Positions 16,192 to 24,908 are shown, numbered from the stretch's first letter. The stretch: 64,000 nucleotides of DNA from Streptomyces collinus Tu 365 (GCF_000444875.1 NC_021985.1:1736001-1800000), one strand, 5' to 3'. Notes: generated by a model not told the origin, from the sequence alone. Program-made: numbers and translations.

Positions 16192-17679
16192 CGGTGCCTC
16201 CGTGCCGCCCGTCGCACCGGTTTCCACCAGACGGGCCGCCGCCGCGAGGCGTACCGCCGCTTCCTCCGCCACCGCTCCGCCGACCGTGAACGGCAGGCGG
16301 ACGTAGCCCTCGAAGGCGCCGTCGACGCCGAAGCGGGGGCCCGAGGGGACCCGGACGCCGACCCGCTCCCCCGCCTCGGCCAGCCGCGAACCCGACAGGC
16401 CGCCGGCCCGGACCCACAGGGTGAGACCGCCGTCGGGCACCTCGAACTCCCAGTCCGGGAGCTCCCGCCGGACCGCCGTCACCAGGGCGTCGCGGTTCTC
16501 GCGGGCCTGGGCGCGGCGCAGGTCGAGGGCCTGCTCCCAGCCGCCGGTGCTGAACAGCCAGTTCACGGCGAGCTGCTCCAGCACGGGGGTGCCGAGGTCG
16601 GCGTACGCGCGGGCGGCGACCAGGCTGCGGATCACGTCGGGGGCCGCGCGCACCCAGCCGATCCGCATGCCGGCCCAGAACGCCTTGCTCGCGGAACCGA
16701 CCGTGATGACGGTGGAGCCCGCCGGGTCGAAGGCGCACACCGGGCGGGGCATCCCGCCGTCCGCGTACTTCTCGTCGAGCCACAGCTGGCCCATCGTCTC
16801 GTCGGCCACGAGGACCGTCCCCGCCGAGCGTGCCGCGTCGACCATCCGGCGCCGCTGGTCCTCGTCGGCGAGCGCGCCGGTCGGGTTGTGGAAGTCGGCG
16901 ACGACGTAGGCGAGCCGGGGCGCGGACTCGCGCAGGACCTGGCGCCAGCGGTCCATGTCCCAGCCCGACAGGCCCTCGGCCATGGCGACGGGGACGAGCC
17001 GTGCGCCCGCCTCCCGCATGAGCTGGAGGATGTTGGCGTAGGACGGCGACTCGACGGCGATGCGCTCGCCGCGGCCCCCGAAGAGGTGGCAGATCGCGTC
17101 GATGGCGCCCATCGCGCCCGTCGTCACCATGATCTGCTCGGGCATCGTGGGCACCCCGCGCGCGGTGTAGCGCTCGGCGATCATCGCGCGCAGGGCGGGG
17201 AGCCCGGCCGGGTAGTCGCCGTGGGTGTGGGCGTAGGGCGGGAGCTCCTCCAGGGCGCCCTGGACCGCGCGGGTCAGCCACGGCTCGGGGGCCGGGAGCG
17301 AGGCGCAGCCCAGGTCGATCACCGAGCCGAGGGCCTCCGGGGGCAGGGGCTCGAGGCCGCGCGCGGGCAGCGGGTTGCCCGCCGGGACGGCGGTCCAGCT
17401 CCCGGCGCCGCGCCGGGACTCCAGGAAGCCCTCGCCGCGCAGCGCCTCGTAGGCGGCCGCCACCGTGGTGCGGCTGACCGAGAGGCCGAGGGCCAGTTCG
17501 CGTTCGGCGGGCAGGCGGGCGGCGACCGGCACCCGGCCTTCGAGCACCAGGAGCCGGATGCCGTCGGCGAGCGCGCGGTAGGCGGGCGGACGGCGCGTGC
17601 CGGGGGCCGGGCGGTCCTGCTGGGAGTTGAGCAGCCGCGCGAGCTGTGCGGCACCTACCGCTGAGGTCCACTGAGCCAC
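16174..17679 (-). CDS. MocR-type regulator (GntR DNA-binding domain fused to aminotransferase fold)
   Basis: This encodes 501 residues from the GTG at 17679 (MAQWTSAVGAAQLARLL). Residues about 30-110 are a GntR winged helix (LRGEGF... preceded by SRTTVAAAYEAL). The remainder is a fold-type I aminotransferase domain with VVADFHNPTG, VADETMGQLW and the PLP-lysine context TVGSASKAFWAGMRIGW. MocR proteins use PLP or amino compounds as effectors. The divergent neighbour encodes a YczE/YitT-like membrane protein, a pairing also found in Bacillus, so that gene is the expected target. The extra N-terminal codons in the longer frame are not supported. Confidence 0.92.
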   Translation of the reverse strand: MAQWTSAVGAAQLARLLNSQQDRPAPGTRRPPAYRALADGIRLLVLEGRVPVAARLPAERELALGLSVSRTTVAAAYEALRGEGFLESRRGAGSWTAVPAGNPLPARGLEPLPPEALGSVIDLGCASLPAPEPWLTRAVQGALEELPPYAHTHGDYPAGLPALRAMIAERYTARGVPTMPEQIMVTTGAMGAIDAICHLFGGRGERIAVESPSYANILQLMREAGARLVPVAMAEGLSGWDMDRWRQVLRESAPRLAYVVADFHNPTGALADEDQRRRMVDAARSAGTVLVADETMGQLWLDEKYADGGMPRPVCAFDPAGSTVITVGSASKAFWAGMRIGWVRAAPDVIRSLVAARAYADLGTPVLEQLAVNWLFSTGGWEQALDLRRAQARENRDALVTAVRRELPDWEFEVPDGGLTLWVRAGGLSGSRLAEAGERVGVRVPSGPRFGVDGAFEGYVRLPFTVGGAVAEEAAVRLAAAARLVETGATGGTEAPRTFVA

Positions 17680-17693
17680 TACGATCAGTCCAC
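17666..17693. promoter_or_regulatory. GTCCAC direct repeats around the MocR start codon
   Basis: GTCCAC occurs at 17666-17671 and 17688-17693, 22 bases apart or about two helical turns, on either side of the GTG start. MocR regulators typically bind direct repeats near their own promoter, so this may be an autoregulatory site. The hexamer is short, so the support is modest. Confidence 0.35.
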
Positions 17694-17781
17694 CTTCCCC
17701 GAATTGGCCATGGATGGGGTTCGGTCCCACGCCACAGAGTGTCATGCATCAGGCCACCGCCACCACCCAGGGGGGTTTCTC

Positions 17782-18435
17782 ATGTCCACTCACGGCGGAC
17801 TCGGACGACGACTGACGCAGTTGTACGCGGGGCTCGCGCTGTACGGCGCGAGTTCCGCGCTGCTCGTGGCGTCGGGGCTGGGCCTCGAGCCGTGGAACGT
17901 CCTGCACCAGGGACTGGCCGAGCTCACCGGGCTGACCATCGGCGTGGTGTCGATCGTGGTGGGGGCGGGGGTGCTGCTGCTGTGGATTCCGCTGCGCCAG
18001 CGGCCCGGCCTCGGCACGGTCTCCAACGTCTTCGTCGTCGGCCTGGCCATGGACGGCACCCTGGCCCTGCTGCCCGGCGTGCACGGGCTCGCCGTCCGGG
18101 TGCCGCTGCTGGTGGCGGGCATCGTGCTGAACGGCGCGGCGACCGGTCTGTACATCGCGGCGAGCTTCGGCCCGGGCCCGCGTGACGGACTGATGACCGG
18201 GCTGCACCGGCGCACCGGCCGTTCCCTGCGGCTGATGCGGACGGCGGTCGAGGTGACGGTGGTGGTCACCGGCTTCGCGCTGGGCGGCACCATCGGCGTC
18301 GGCACCCTGCTGTACGCGCTGTCCATCGGGCCGCTGGCCCAGCTCTTCCTGCGGGTGTTCGCCGTTCCCGCGGCACCGGACGGCAGCACGGTCGTTGCCG
18401 AGGGGACACCGGGGCGCGCGATACTGCGTTCGTGA
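17782..18435 (+). CDS. YczE/YitT-like integral membrane protein
   Basis: This encodes 217 residues from the ATG at 17782, preceded by a GGGGGG tract at optimal distance. Five or six membrane helices are evident. The motif SGLGLEPWNVLHQGLAELTG after helix 1 and the mirror SFGPGPRDGLMTGLHRRTG later are the two family repeats of YczE. In B. subtilis YczE supports lipopeptide production, but its molecular role is unknown. It is divergent from the MocR gene and overlaps the phosphodiesterase gene by four bases (GTGA). Confidence 0.88.
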   Translation: MSTHGGLGRRLTQLYAGLALYGASSALLVASGLGLEPWNVLHQGLAELTGLTIGVVSIVVGAGVLLLWIPLRQRPGLGTVSNVFVVGLAMDGTLALLPGVHGLAVRVPLLVAGIVLNGAATGLYIAASFGPGPRDGLMTGLHRRTGRSLRLMRTAVEVTVVVTGFALGGTIGVGTLLYALSIGPLAQLFLRVFAVPAAPDGSTVVAEGTPGRAILRS

Positions 18436-19208
18436 GCACCACGACGCGGCACGTACGCCATCCGTACCTGGACCACCCCGGCCCGATCGCCTTCGCCCAC
18501 CGCGGCGGGGCCGCCGACGGCCTGGAGAACACCGTGGCGCAGTTCGGGCGCGCGGTGGAGCTGGGCTACCGGTACATGGAGACCGACGTGCACGCCACGG
18601 CCGACGGCCGGCTCGTCGCCTTCCACGACACGACCCTGGACCGGGTCACCGACGGGGCGGGCCGCATCGCCGACCTGCCGTGGCAGGACGTGCGGCAGGC
18701 GCGGGTGGGCGGGCGGGAGCCGGTGCCGCTGTTCGAGGAGCTCCTGGAGACCTTCCCCGGCGCCCGCTGGAACGTGGACGTCAAGGCGGAACCCGCCCTG
18801 CGGCCGCTGCTGGAGCTGATCGAGCGGGCCGGCGCCTGGGACCGGGTCTGTGTGGGCTCCTTCTCCGAGGCGCGGGTGCTGCGGGCGCAGCGGCTGGCCG
18901 GGCCCCGCCTGGCCACCTCGTTCGGCACCCGCGGGGTGCTCAGCCTGCGGCTGCGCTCCTGGGGGCTGCCCGCCGCGGTGCGCAGGTCCGCCGTGGCCGC
19001 CCAGGTGCCGGAGGCGCAGTCGGGCGTCCCGGTGGTCGACCACCGCTTCGTCCGCGCCGCCCACGCGCGCGGGCTGCAGGTGCACGTGTGGACGATCAAC
19101 GAACCGGAGCGGATGCACCGGCTCCTCGACCTGGGTGTCGATGGCATCATGACCGATCACATCGACACGTTGCGCAAGGTCATGGAGGACCGCGGCGTCT
19201 GGGTCTGA
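18432..19208 (+). CDS. Glycerophosphodiester phosphodiesterase
   Basis: This encodes 258 residues from a GTG overlapping the previous stop. The TIM-barrel active site is complete: FAHRGG with H23, E32 in ENT, then METDVH with E50, D52 and H54, and the late VWTINEPERM and GVDGIMTDHID strands. There is no signal peptide, so it is a cytoplasmic enzyme releasing glycerol-3-phosphate from glycerophosphodiesters. Coupling to the YczE-like gene suggests shared control by the MocR regulator. Confidence 0.93.
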   Translation: MSTTTRHVRHPYLDHPGPIAFAHRGGAADGLENTVAQFGRAVELGYRYMETDVHATADGRLVAFHDTTLDRVTDGAGRIADLPWQDVRQARVGGREPVPLFEELLETFPGARWNVDVKAEPALRPLLELIERAGAWDRVCVGSFSEARVLRAQRLAGPRLATSFGTRGVLSLRLRSWGLPAAVRRSAVAAQVPEAQSGVPVVDHRFVRAAHARGLQVHVWTINEPERMHRLLDLGVDGIMTDHIDTLRKVMEDRGVWV

Positions 19209-19269
19209 GCGCCCGGGACGGCCGGCCCGCGCCTTCGCACGGCACTCCGGCGGGGAAGCGAGGGCACGG

Positions 19270-20616
19270 GTGGGCACCGAGACCGTGCGGGCAGGGGCGG
19301 CCGACGAGGCCGCGGGGCTGAAGCGCGAGCAGCGCGGCTGGTACTTCTACGACTGGGCCTGCTCGGTCTATTCGACGAGCGTGCTGACCGTGTTCCTCGG
19401 GCCGTACCTCACGGCGGTCGCCGAGCGGGCTGCGGACGCCGACGGCTATGTGCACCCGCTGGGGGTGCCGGTCAGGGCGGGGTCCTTCTTCGCCTACTCG
19501 GTGTCCCTGTCGGTGATCGTGGCGGTCGTGGTCATGCCCCTGGTGGGAGCGGCCGCGGACCGCGGCGGCCGCAAGAAGCCGCTGCTCGCGGCGGCGGCGT
19601 ACACGGGGGCGGCCGCGACCACGGGTCTGTTCTTCCTCGACGGCGACCGCTATCTGCTGGGCGGCGCACTCCTCGTGGTGGCCAACGCGGCGCAGTCCGT
19701 CGGCATGATGCTGTACAACTCCTACCTGCCGCAGATCGCCGCCCCCGAGGAGCGCGACGCGGTCTCCTCCCGGGGCTGGGCCTTCGGGTACGCGGCGGGC
19801 TCCCTGGTTCTGGTGGTCAACCTGGTCCTGTACTCGGCGCACGACTCCTTCGGGCTCTCGGAGAGCGGCGCGGTGCGGGTCTGCCTGGCCTCGGCCGGTC
19901 TGTGGTGGGGCGCCTTCACCCTGGTGCCGCTGCGCCGGCTGCGGGACCGGCACGCGCGCGTGGAGGAGGCCGGCGTCCCGGGACCGCGCCGGCTGGCCGC
20001 GACCGTCCGGGACATGCGCCGGTATCCGCTGACGCTCGCCTTCCTGCTGGCCTATCTGGTCTACAACGACGGCATCCAGACGGTGATCTCCCAGGCGTCG
20101 GTCTACGGCTCGCAGGAACTGGGGCTCGGGCAGTCGACCCTCATCGGCGCGGTGCTGCTGGTGCAGGTGCTGGCGGTGGCGGGCGCGCTGGGGATGGGGC
20201 GGCTGGCCCGGACGTACGGAGCCAAACGGACGATCCTCGGTTCGCTGGTGGCCTGGACGGTCACGCTCGGGGCCGGCTACTTCCTGCCCGCCGGGGCGCC
20301 GGTGTGGTTCTTCGTGCTGGCCTCCGGTATCGGGCTCGTCCTGGGCGGCAGCCAGGCGCTGTCCCGGTCGCTGTTCTCCCATCTGGTGCCGCCGGGCAAG
20401 GAGGCCGAGTACTTCTCCGCGTACGAGCTGAGCGACCGCGGGATGAGCTGGCTCGGGCCCCTGCTGTTCGGCGTGACGTACCAGCTCACCGGGAGCTACC
20501 GGTCGGCGATCATCTCGCTGGTGGCGTTCTTCGTGATCGGTTTCGCCCTGCTGGCGCGGGTACCGGTACGGCGTGCGATCGGCGCGGCGGGCAACCCGGC
20601 TCCGGACACGATTTAG
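19270..20616 (+). CDS. UMF1 (Atg22-like) family MFS transporter
   Basis: This encodes 448 residues from the GTG at 19270, with a GAGGG ribosome site seven bases upstream. About twelve membrane helices are evident. The opening REQRGWYFYDWACSVYSTSV and later LAYLVYNDGIQTVI segments typify UMF1/Atg22-like transporters, whose substrates in bacteria are unknown; yeast Atg22 exports amino acids from the vacuole. The MFS loop DRGGRKKPLL follows helix 2. It lies 61 bases after the phosphodiesterase gene and may be co-transcribed. Confidence 0.88.
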   Translation: MGTETVRAGAADEAAGLKREQRGWYFYDWACSVYSTSVLTVFLGPYLTAVAERAADADGYVHPLGVPVRAGSFFAYSVSLSVIVAVVVMPLVGAAADRGGRKKPLLAAAAYTGAAATTGLFFLDGDRYLLGGALLVVANAAQSVGMMLYNSYLPQIAAPEERDAVSSRGWAFGYAAGSLVLVVNLVLYSAHDSFGLSESGAVRVCLASAGLWWGAFTLVPLRRLRDRHARVEEAGVPGPRRLAATVRDMRRYPLTLAFLLAYLVYNDGIQTVISQASVYGSQELGLGQSTLIGAVLLVQVLAVAGALGMGRLARTYGAKRTILGSLVAWTVTLGAGYFLPAGAPVWFFVLASGIGLVLGGSQALSRSLFSHLVPPGKEAEYFSAYELSDRGMSWLGPLLFGVTYQLTGSYRSAIISLVAFFVIGFALLARVPVRRAIGAAGNPAPDTI

Positions 20617-20642
20617 CACTCAGCGCGAAAGGGCGGTAGTGT
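20613..20642 (+). promoter_or_regulatory. Candidate housekeeping promoter at the end of the UMF1 gene
   Basis: TTAGCA (20613-20618) and TAGTGT (20637-20642), 18 bases apart, form a plausible vegetative promoter overlapping the UMF1 stop codon. It would yield a leader of about 230 bases to rbpA. No other gene is available for it to drive. Confidence 0.4.
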
Positions 20643-20702
20643 ACGCGTTTGGCCTGCCAGGCGGACCGTTACTGCGCGTCAAAGATGCCGAAACGCTGGG
20701 TG

Positions 20703-20720
20703 ACATCTGCTAGCAGATGT
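20703..20720. promoter_or_regulatory. 18-bp perfect palindrome upstream of rbpA
   Basis: ACATCTGCTAGCAGATGT is a perfect palindrome whose right edge overlaps the -35 element of the candidate promoter at 20719-20747. It has no T tract and could be an operator or an RNA stem. No regulator gene is adjacent. Confidence 0.6.
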
Positions 20721-20747
20721 GACAAACCGGGCGCCTGTGGGTACAAC
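20719..20747 (+). promoter_or_regulatory. Candidate vegetative promoter of rbpA
   Basis: GTGACA (20719-20724) and TACAAC (20742-20747) are separated by 17 bases. Together with the sigma-R promoter further down this gives rbpA both a basal and a stress-induced start. The palindrome at 20703-20720 overlaps its -35. Confidence 0.5.
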
Positions 20748-20796
20748 AAGGGGCGGCTACGACGGCGACGCATGACCCGGAACGGGACTCGGAACG

Positions 20797-20822
20797 GGAA
20801 TCTTTACCGCCGACCGGACGTT
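20797..20822 (+). promoter_or_regulatory. Sigma-R (thiol-oxidative stress) promoter of rbpA
   Basis: GGAAT (20797-20801), 18 bases, then GTT (20820-20822) matches the sigma-R consensus exactly. It lies about 60 bases before the rbpA ATG. In S. coelicolor rbpA is a known sigma-R target induced by disulfide stress. Confidence 0.88.
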
Positions 20823-20883
20823 GACCGGATGACGACGACAGCGACACCTGTCCTGTGGGCGACAAGCCCGGGAGGCACGATTC

Positions 20884-21258
20884 ATGAGTGAGCGAGCTCT
20901 TCGCGGTACGCGCCTCGTGGTGACCAGCTACGAGACGGACCGCGGTATCGACCTGGCCCCGCGCCAGGCCGTGGAGTACGCATGCGAGAAGGGACATCGC
21001 TTCGAGATGCCCTTCTCGGTCGAGGCGGAGATCCCGCCGGAGTGGGAGTGCAAGGTCTGTGGTGCCCAGGCACTCCTCGTGGACGGCGACGGCCCTGAGG
21101 AGAAGAAGGCCAAGCCCGCGCGTACCCATTGGGACATGCTGATGGAACGGCGCACCCGTGAGGAACTCGAAGAGGTCCTCGAGGAGCGCCTGGCGGTTCT
21201 GCGTTCGGGGGCGATGAACATCGCGGTTCACCCGAGGGACAGCCGCAAGAGCGCGTAA
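20884..21258 (+). CDS. rbpA: RNA polymerase-binding protein RbpA
   Basis: This encodes 124 residues, the same length as the S. coelicolor protein. The central RbpA core domain carries the zinc-ligand set C34, H38, C56 and C59 (YACEKGH, WECKVCG). A basic linker (KKAKPARTHWDM) and the C-terminal sigma-interaction helices follow; Arg89 and Arg90, in the position shown to contact the principal sigma factor, are present. RbpA stabilises the open promoter complex of HrdB holoenzyme and affects rifampicin sensitivity. The ribosome site is GGGAGG. A 21-bp hairpin follows the stop. Confidence 0.97.
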   Translation: MSERALRGTRLVVTSYETDRGIDLAPRQAVEYACEKGHRFEMPFSVEAEIPPEWECKVCGAQALLVDGDGPEEKKAKPARTHWDMLMERRTREELEEVLEERLAVLRSGAMNIAVHPRDSRKSA

Positions 21259-21269
21259 GACAAGCGAAG

Positions 21270-21312
21270 AACCGCGGGCGCCGTACGTGACTCACGTACG
21301 GCGCCCGCGGTT
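21270..21312. terminator. Bidirectional terminator between rbpA and fxsA
   Basis: Bases 21270-21290 are perfectly complementary to 21292-21312, giving a 21-bp GC-rich stem with an A run on one side and TTTT at 21311-21314. It sits between convergent rbpA and fxsA and can stop both transcripts. Confidence 0.9.
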
Positions 21313-21346
21313 TTCCACCGGCTCAGCCGGTCAGTTCTCCCCCGGG

Positions 21347-21898
21347 TCAGCGGGTCAGCGGGGGCCGCTGCTCCTCCGGCTCCGGGCCGCGCTCCCTGAT
21401 GACCTCGCCCTGGACCACCTTGCCGTCGGGGCGGTGGATGCGGACCTGCTGGAAGGCGTCGCCGAGGCCGCCCGGGGCGGCCCGGCGCAGTCCGCGCTCC
21501 AGGGCGCTCTCGGTGAGGCGGCTCACGGCCGTACGGACCGGGGGCAGCAGCAGGAGCAGACCGGCCGCGTCGGAGATCAGGCCCGGGATCATCAGCAGCA
21601 GGCCGCCGAGCATCACCAGACCGTTGCCGCCGCCGCGCTCGGGGGAACCGCCGTCACGGAGCGCCTCGCTGAGGTTGCGGAAGGCGCGGCGGCCCGCACG
21701 CTTGATGACCACGGAGCCGGCGACCACGCCCGCCACCAGAAGCAGGAACACGGTGAGGCCGCCCGCCGCGCCCGCGACCAGGGTCAGCAGCCAGATCTCC
21801 AGCACCAGCCACACGGCGAGCCCGAGCGGCAGGTACCGGCGCAGCCGGGAGCGGCGGGGCCGGGCGGTGGGCGGAGCGGTGGCGGGACCAGTCGTCAT
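21347..21898 (-). CDS. fxsA: FxsA-family membrane protein
   Basis: This encodes 183 residues. Four membrane helices are evident: YLPLGLAVWLVLEIWLLTLVA, then TVFLLLVAGVVAGSVVI, and the paired VMLGGLLLMIPGLISDAAGLLLLLPPVR, which contains the family motif MIPGLISD. A hydrophilic C-terminal tail follows. E. coli FxsA interferes with exclusion of phage T7 by the F plasmid; the general function is unknown. The gene is convergent with rbpA and 67 bases downstream of ppm1 on the same strand. Confidence 0.92.
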   Translation of the reverse strand: MTTGPATAPPTARPRRSRLRRYLPLGLAVWLVLEIWLLTLVAGAAGGLTVFLLLVAGVVAGSVVIKRAGRRAFRNLSEALRDGGSPERGGGNGLVMLGGLLLMIPGLISDAAGLLLLLPPVRTAVSRLTESALERGLRRAAPGGLGDAFQQVRIHRPDGKVVQGEVIRERGPEPEEQRPPLTR

Positions 21899-21965
21899 GG
21901 TTCCAGTGTGCCTGGCCCCGCCTCAGCGCGGGATAAGCGGGGACTCAGCCCCCACCGCCACGGGC

Positions 21966-22760
21966 TCAGCCCTTGGCGCCCTTGCCCTTGAGCTTGTCGA
22001 CGCGGTCCCCGACACCCCAGGCGGTGACCCGCCACAGGGCCTCGACCACGATGTTGCGGCTCATCTTGGAGTCGCCCAGCTCGCGCTCGACGAAGGTGAT
22101 GGGGACCTCGACCACGTGGAAGCCGGCCCTGACCGCCCGGCGGGCCAGGTCGACCTGGAAGCAGTAGCCCTGCGAGGCGACCTCGTCCAGGCCCAGACCC
22201 TCCAGGGTCTCGCGGCGGAAGGCGCGGTAGCCGCCGGTGATGTCGCGCAGCGGCAGGTCGAGGGCCAGGCGGGAGTAGAGGCTGCCGCCGCGGGAGATGA
22301 ACTCGCGGGACTTGGGCCAGTTCACCACCCGGCCGCCGGGCACCCAGCGCGAGCCGAGCACCAGGTCCGCGCTCTTGAGGGCGGTCAGCAGCCGGGGCAG
22401 TTCCTCGGGCTGGTGGGAGCCGTCGGCGTCCATCTCGATCAGCACGCCGTAGCCGTGCTCCATGCCCCAGCGGAAGCCCGCGAGGTAGGCGGCGCCCAGG
22501 CCCTCCTTGCCCCTGCGGTGCAGCACCTGGACGTGGTCGTCCTCGGCGGCCAGCTCGTCGGCGAGCTTGCCCGTGCCGTCCGGGCTGTTGTCGTCGGCCA
22601 CCAGTACGTGGGCCTCGGGAACGGCCCTGCGCACCCGGCCGACAATGGTCTTGATGTTCTCCGCCTCGTTGTAGGTCGGAATGATCACCAAGGCCGTGCC
22701 GAGCGGCCCGAACTGCCTCTCCTGGGCCTTGGCCGCGAGGGTCCCGTCGCCGTCGTTCAC
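21966..22760 (-). CDS. ppm1: Polyprenol-phosphate mannosyltransferase
   Basis: This encodes 264 residues from the GTG at 22760, with AAGGGG five bases upstream; the longer frame upstream is not coding-like. This is a GT2 glycosyltransferase: VIIPTYNEAENI, VADDNSPDGT and the DXD-type MDADGSHQPEEL, then GSRWVPGG and the late ITGGYRAFRRE. It transfers mannose from GDP-mannose to polyprenol phosphate on the cytoplasmic membrane face, supplying donor for protein O-mannosylation. It lacks the fused acyltransferase (Ppm2/Lnt) domain of the mycobacterial enzyme, as in S. coelicolor Ppm1. Confidence 0.94.
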   Translation of the reverse strand: MNDGDGTLAAKAQERQFGPLGTALVIIPTYNEAENIKTIVGRVRRAVPEAHVLVADDNSPDGTGKLADELAAEDDHVQVLHRRGKEGLGAAYLAGFRWGMEHGYGVLIEMDADGSHQPEELPRLLTALKSADLVLGSRWVPGGRVVNWPKSREFISRGGSLYSRLALDLPLRDITGGYRAFRRETLEGLGLDEVASQGYCFQVDLARRAVRAGFHVVEVPITFVERELGDSKMSRNIVVEALWRVTAWGVGDRVDKLKGKGAKG

Positions 22761-23294
22761 TGCTGCCCCTTCATGTCGTACGCAGGCGTCCACCATAGTG
22801 GGCCGGGCCTGGGATGACGTGACCCCTCGTTCGTACGGGGGTGTCGATTCCACAAGAGTGGGGTAAGAATGCCCGTTTCGGCACTTCGGCACGCGACGGA
22901 TGGGGGCCCGGCGCCCTTCGGGCCGACCTGGGACCCGCTGGCTGCGGGTCGACCGAAAGCCGTTGTCTACTGAGCGCCCGGGCCCCACCCGGGTCACACC
23001 TTGCCGACCGGCCGGACCGCTCACTCGGCGGCGCGGGCGCTGAGCCTGGCTCCCGGCGACGGTGCCCCGGTGCGGACACCGTCCTGACCCAGCTGCGCTG
23101 CGACGAGTTGCGTGAACGCTCCCCGGTCGGGCGTCCGGTGGTGGACTCGGCCGAACCTACCGGCCCCCGGCCGTCGACTGTCAACAGCCCTCCGACCTGC
23201 GCCGACGTCCGCCGTCACCGGGGTGACCAGGGAGGATGCGCAGGTGGGGCGAGGCGAGGACGGCGGACGATCACCACCCCGCCGCCCCGGGAGA
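22761..23294. other. 534-bp stretch without a recognised gene
   Basis: Frames on both strands are open through GC bias but have no credible start, ribosome site or protein family. The minus-strand frame of 137 codons is Arg/Ser/Pro-rich, as a random frame would be. The part near 22790-22860 should contain the ppm1 promoter (a CACTATGGT -10-like element lies about 30 bases before the ribosome site). A CCCGGG-rich hairpin near 22976-22994 is the only notable structure. Confidence 0.5.
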
Positions 23295-24908
23295 TCACTC
23301 GCCCGGCCCTACGAACACCGTCCGTCCGCCCACCACGGTGCGCAGGCAGACCGGCAGGTCGCGGCCCGGGGTCAGGTCGGGCAGTCCGGGGGTACCGGAG
23401 CGCGGGTCGGTCGACCAGCGGGCCACCCGGTCGTCGGGCGCCTGGACGACCAGCTCGTCGGTCCGCCAGACGGCGTAGTCGGCGGGCGCGCCCGGCACCA
23501 GGACGCCCGCGTCGTCGCGGCCGACGGCCCGCCAGCCGCCGCGCGTGTGCGCGGTGAACGCGGCGCGCACCGAGACCCGGTGCTCCGGGGTGCGGTGGAA
23601 GGCGGCGGCGCGGACCGTGCCCCAGGGGTCCAGCGGGGTGACGGGGCTGTCGGAGCCGAACGCGAGGGGCACCCCGGCCCGCAGCAGGGCGGCGAACGGG
23701 TTGAGGGAGCGGGCCCGCTCGGCACCGAGGCGCCGGGCGTACATGCCGTCCTCGCCGCCCCACAGCGCGTCGAAGGCGGGTTGCACGGAGGCGATCAGGC
23801 CCAGCTCGGCGAAGGCGGCGACGGTCTCGGGGGTGAGCATCTCGGCGTGTTCGACGCGGTGCCGTGCGGCCCGGACGCGACCGAGGCCGACCTTCTCGGC
23901 GGCGGCGCGCACCCCTTCCACGACGGCGGTCACGGCGGCGTCGCCGATGGCGTGGAAGCCCGCCTGGAGGCCGGTCTCGGTGCAGGCGACCACGTGGGCG
24001 GCGATGTCGTCGGCGTCCAGGTAGGCGGTGCCGGTGGCGTCGCTGTCGGCGTAGCGCTGGTGCAGGCAGGCGGTGTGCGAGCCGAGCGAGCCGTCCACGA
24101 AGAGGTCGCCGGCGGCGCCCCGCGCACCCAGCTCGCGGGCCCGGGCGACGCCCTCCTCGCCCTGTTCGGCCCAGTAGCCGACGACGCGCGGGCCCGGCAG
24201 CCCGGCGGCGAGCCGCAGCAGGCCGGCGAAGTCGTCCTCGGAGGAGATCCGGGGACCGCCGCACTCGTGCACGGTGCCGATGCCGAGCGAGGCGGCGTGG
24301 GCGAGCGCGGTGCGCTGCGCCTCGGTGCGCTGCGCCGGGGTGACGGCGGCCAGGGCGGCCTCGCGCGCCACGTGGTGGTCGTCGGCCGTGAGCGGCGCGT
24401 CGGTGCGGCCGAGGTCGCCGGGCAGCAGGTCCAGCAGGGCGGTGGTGACGACCGCCGAGTGGACGTCGATGCGGGAGAGGTAGAGCGGGCGGCCGCCGGT
24501 GGCGGCGTCCAGTTCCGCGCGCGTCGGCGGCCGGCCGCCGGGCCAGCGGGCGGCGTCCCAGCCGTGGCCGAGCAGCACACGGTCGTCCGGGCGGGCGGCG
24601 GCGAAGTCGCGGACGAGCGCGAGGGCCGCCTCAAGGGAGGGGGCGCCGGACAGGTCGAGTCCGGTGAGGGCCAGGCCCGTGGCGGTGGTGTGCACGTGGG
24701 CGTCGGTGAAGGCCGGGGTGACCAGGGCGCCGTCGAGGTCGACCACCTCGTCCACGCCGTCGGCGAAGGCGTCGGCGGCGCCCTCGGAGCCGACCCAGGC
24801 GACCTGGCCGCGCTCCACGACCATCGCGGTGGCGAAGGGGTCGGCGGGGCTGTGGACCTCGCCGCGGCGCAGGAGGACGGTCTGGGGCTCGGCGGACTGC
24901 TCACTCAT
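23295..24908 (-). CDS. Amidohydrolase family protein (YtcJ-like)
   Basis: This encodes 537 residues from the ATG at 24908. It has the urease-superfamily metal site of the YtcJ group: FTDAHVHTTATG, the central HAIGDAA, HRVEHAEML and the late FGSDSPVTPLDPW. Flanking N- and C-terminal beta strands make the composite sandwich domain (VLLRRGEVHSP; VVGGRTVFVG). There is no signal peptide. YtcJ-type enzymes hydrolyse exocyclic amides; the substrate here is unknown. It lies downstream of the Lrp regulator gene on the same strand (110 bases). Confidence 0.9.
   Translation of the reverse strand: MSEQSAEPQTVLLRRGEVHSPADPFATAMVVERGQVAWVGSEGAADAFADGVDEVVDLDGALVTPAFTDAHVHTTATGLALTGLDLSGAPSLEAALALVRDFAAARPDDRVLLGHGWDAARWPGGRPPTRAELDAATGGRPLYLSRIDVHSAVVTTALLDLLPGDLGRTDAPLTADDHHVAREAALAAVTPAQRTEAQRTALAHAASLGIGTVHECGGPRISSEDDFAGLLRLAAGLPGPRVVGYWAEQGEEGVARARELGARGAAGDLFVDGSLGSHTACLHQRYADSDATGTAYLDADDIAAHVVACTETGLQAGFHAIGDAAVTAVVEGVRAAAEKVGLGRVRAARHRVEHAEMLTPETVAAFAELGLIASVQPAFDALWGGEDGMYARRLGAERARSLNPFAALLRAGVPLAFGSDSPVTPLDPWGTVRAAAFHRTPEHRVSVRAAFTAHTRGGWRAVGRDDAGVLVPGAPADYAVWRTDELVVQAPDDRVARWSTDPRSGTPGLPDLTPGRDLPVCLRTVVGGRTVFVGPGE

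Noticed and set aside
22771..23184. A 137-codon minus-strand frame upstream of ppm1
   Set aside because: It is Arg/Ser/Pro-rich like random frame, has no ribosome site, and would place the ppm1 promoter inside a gene.
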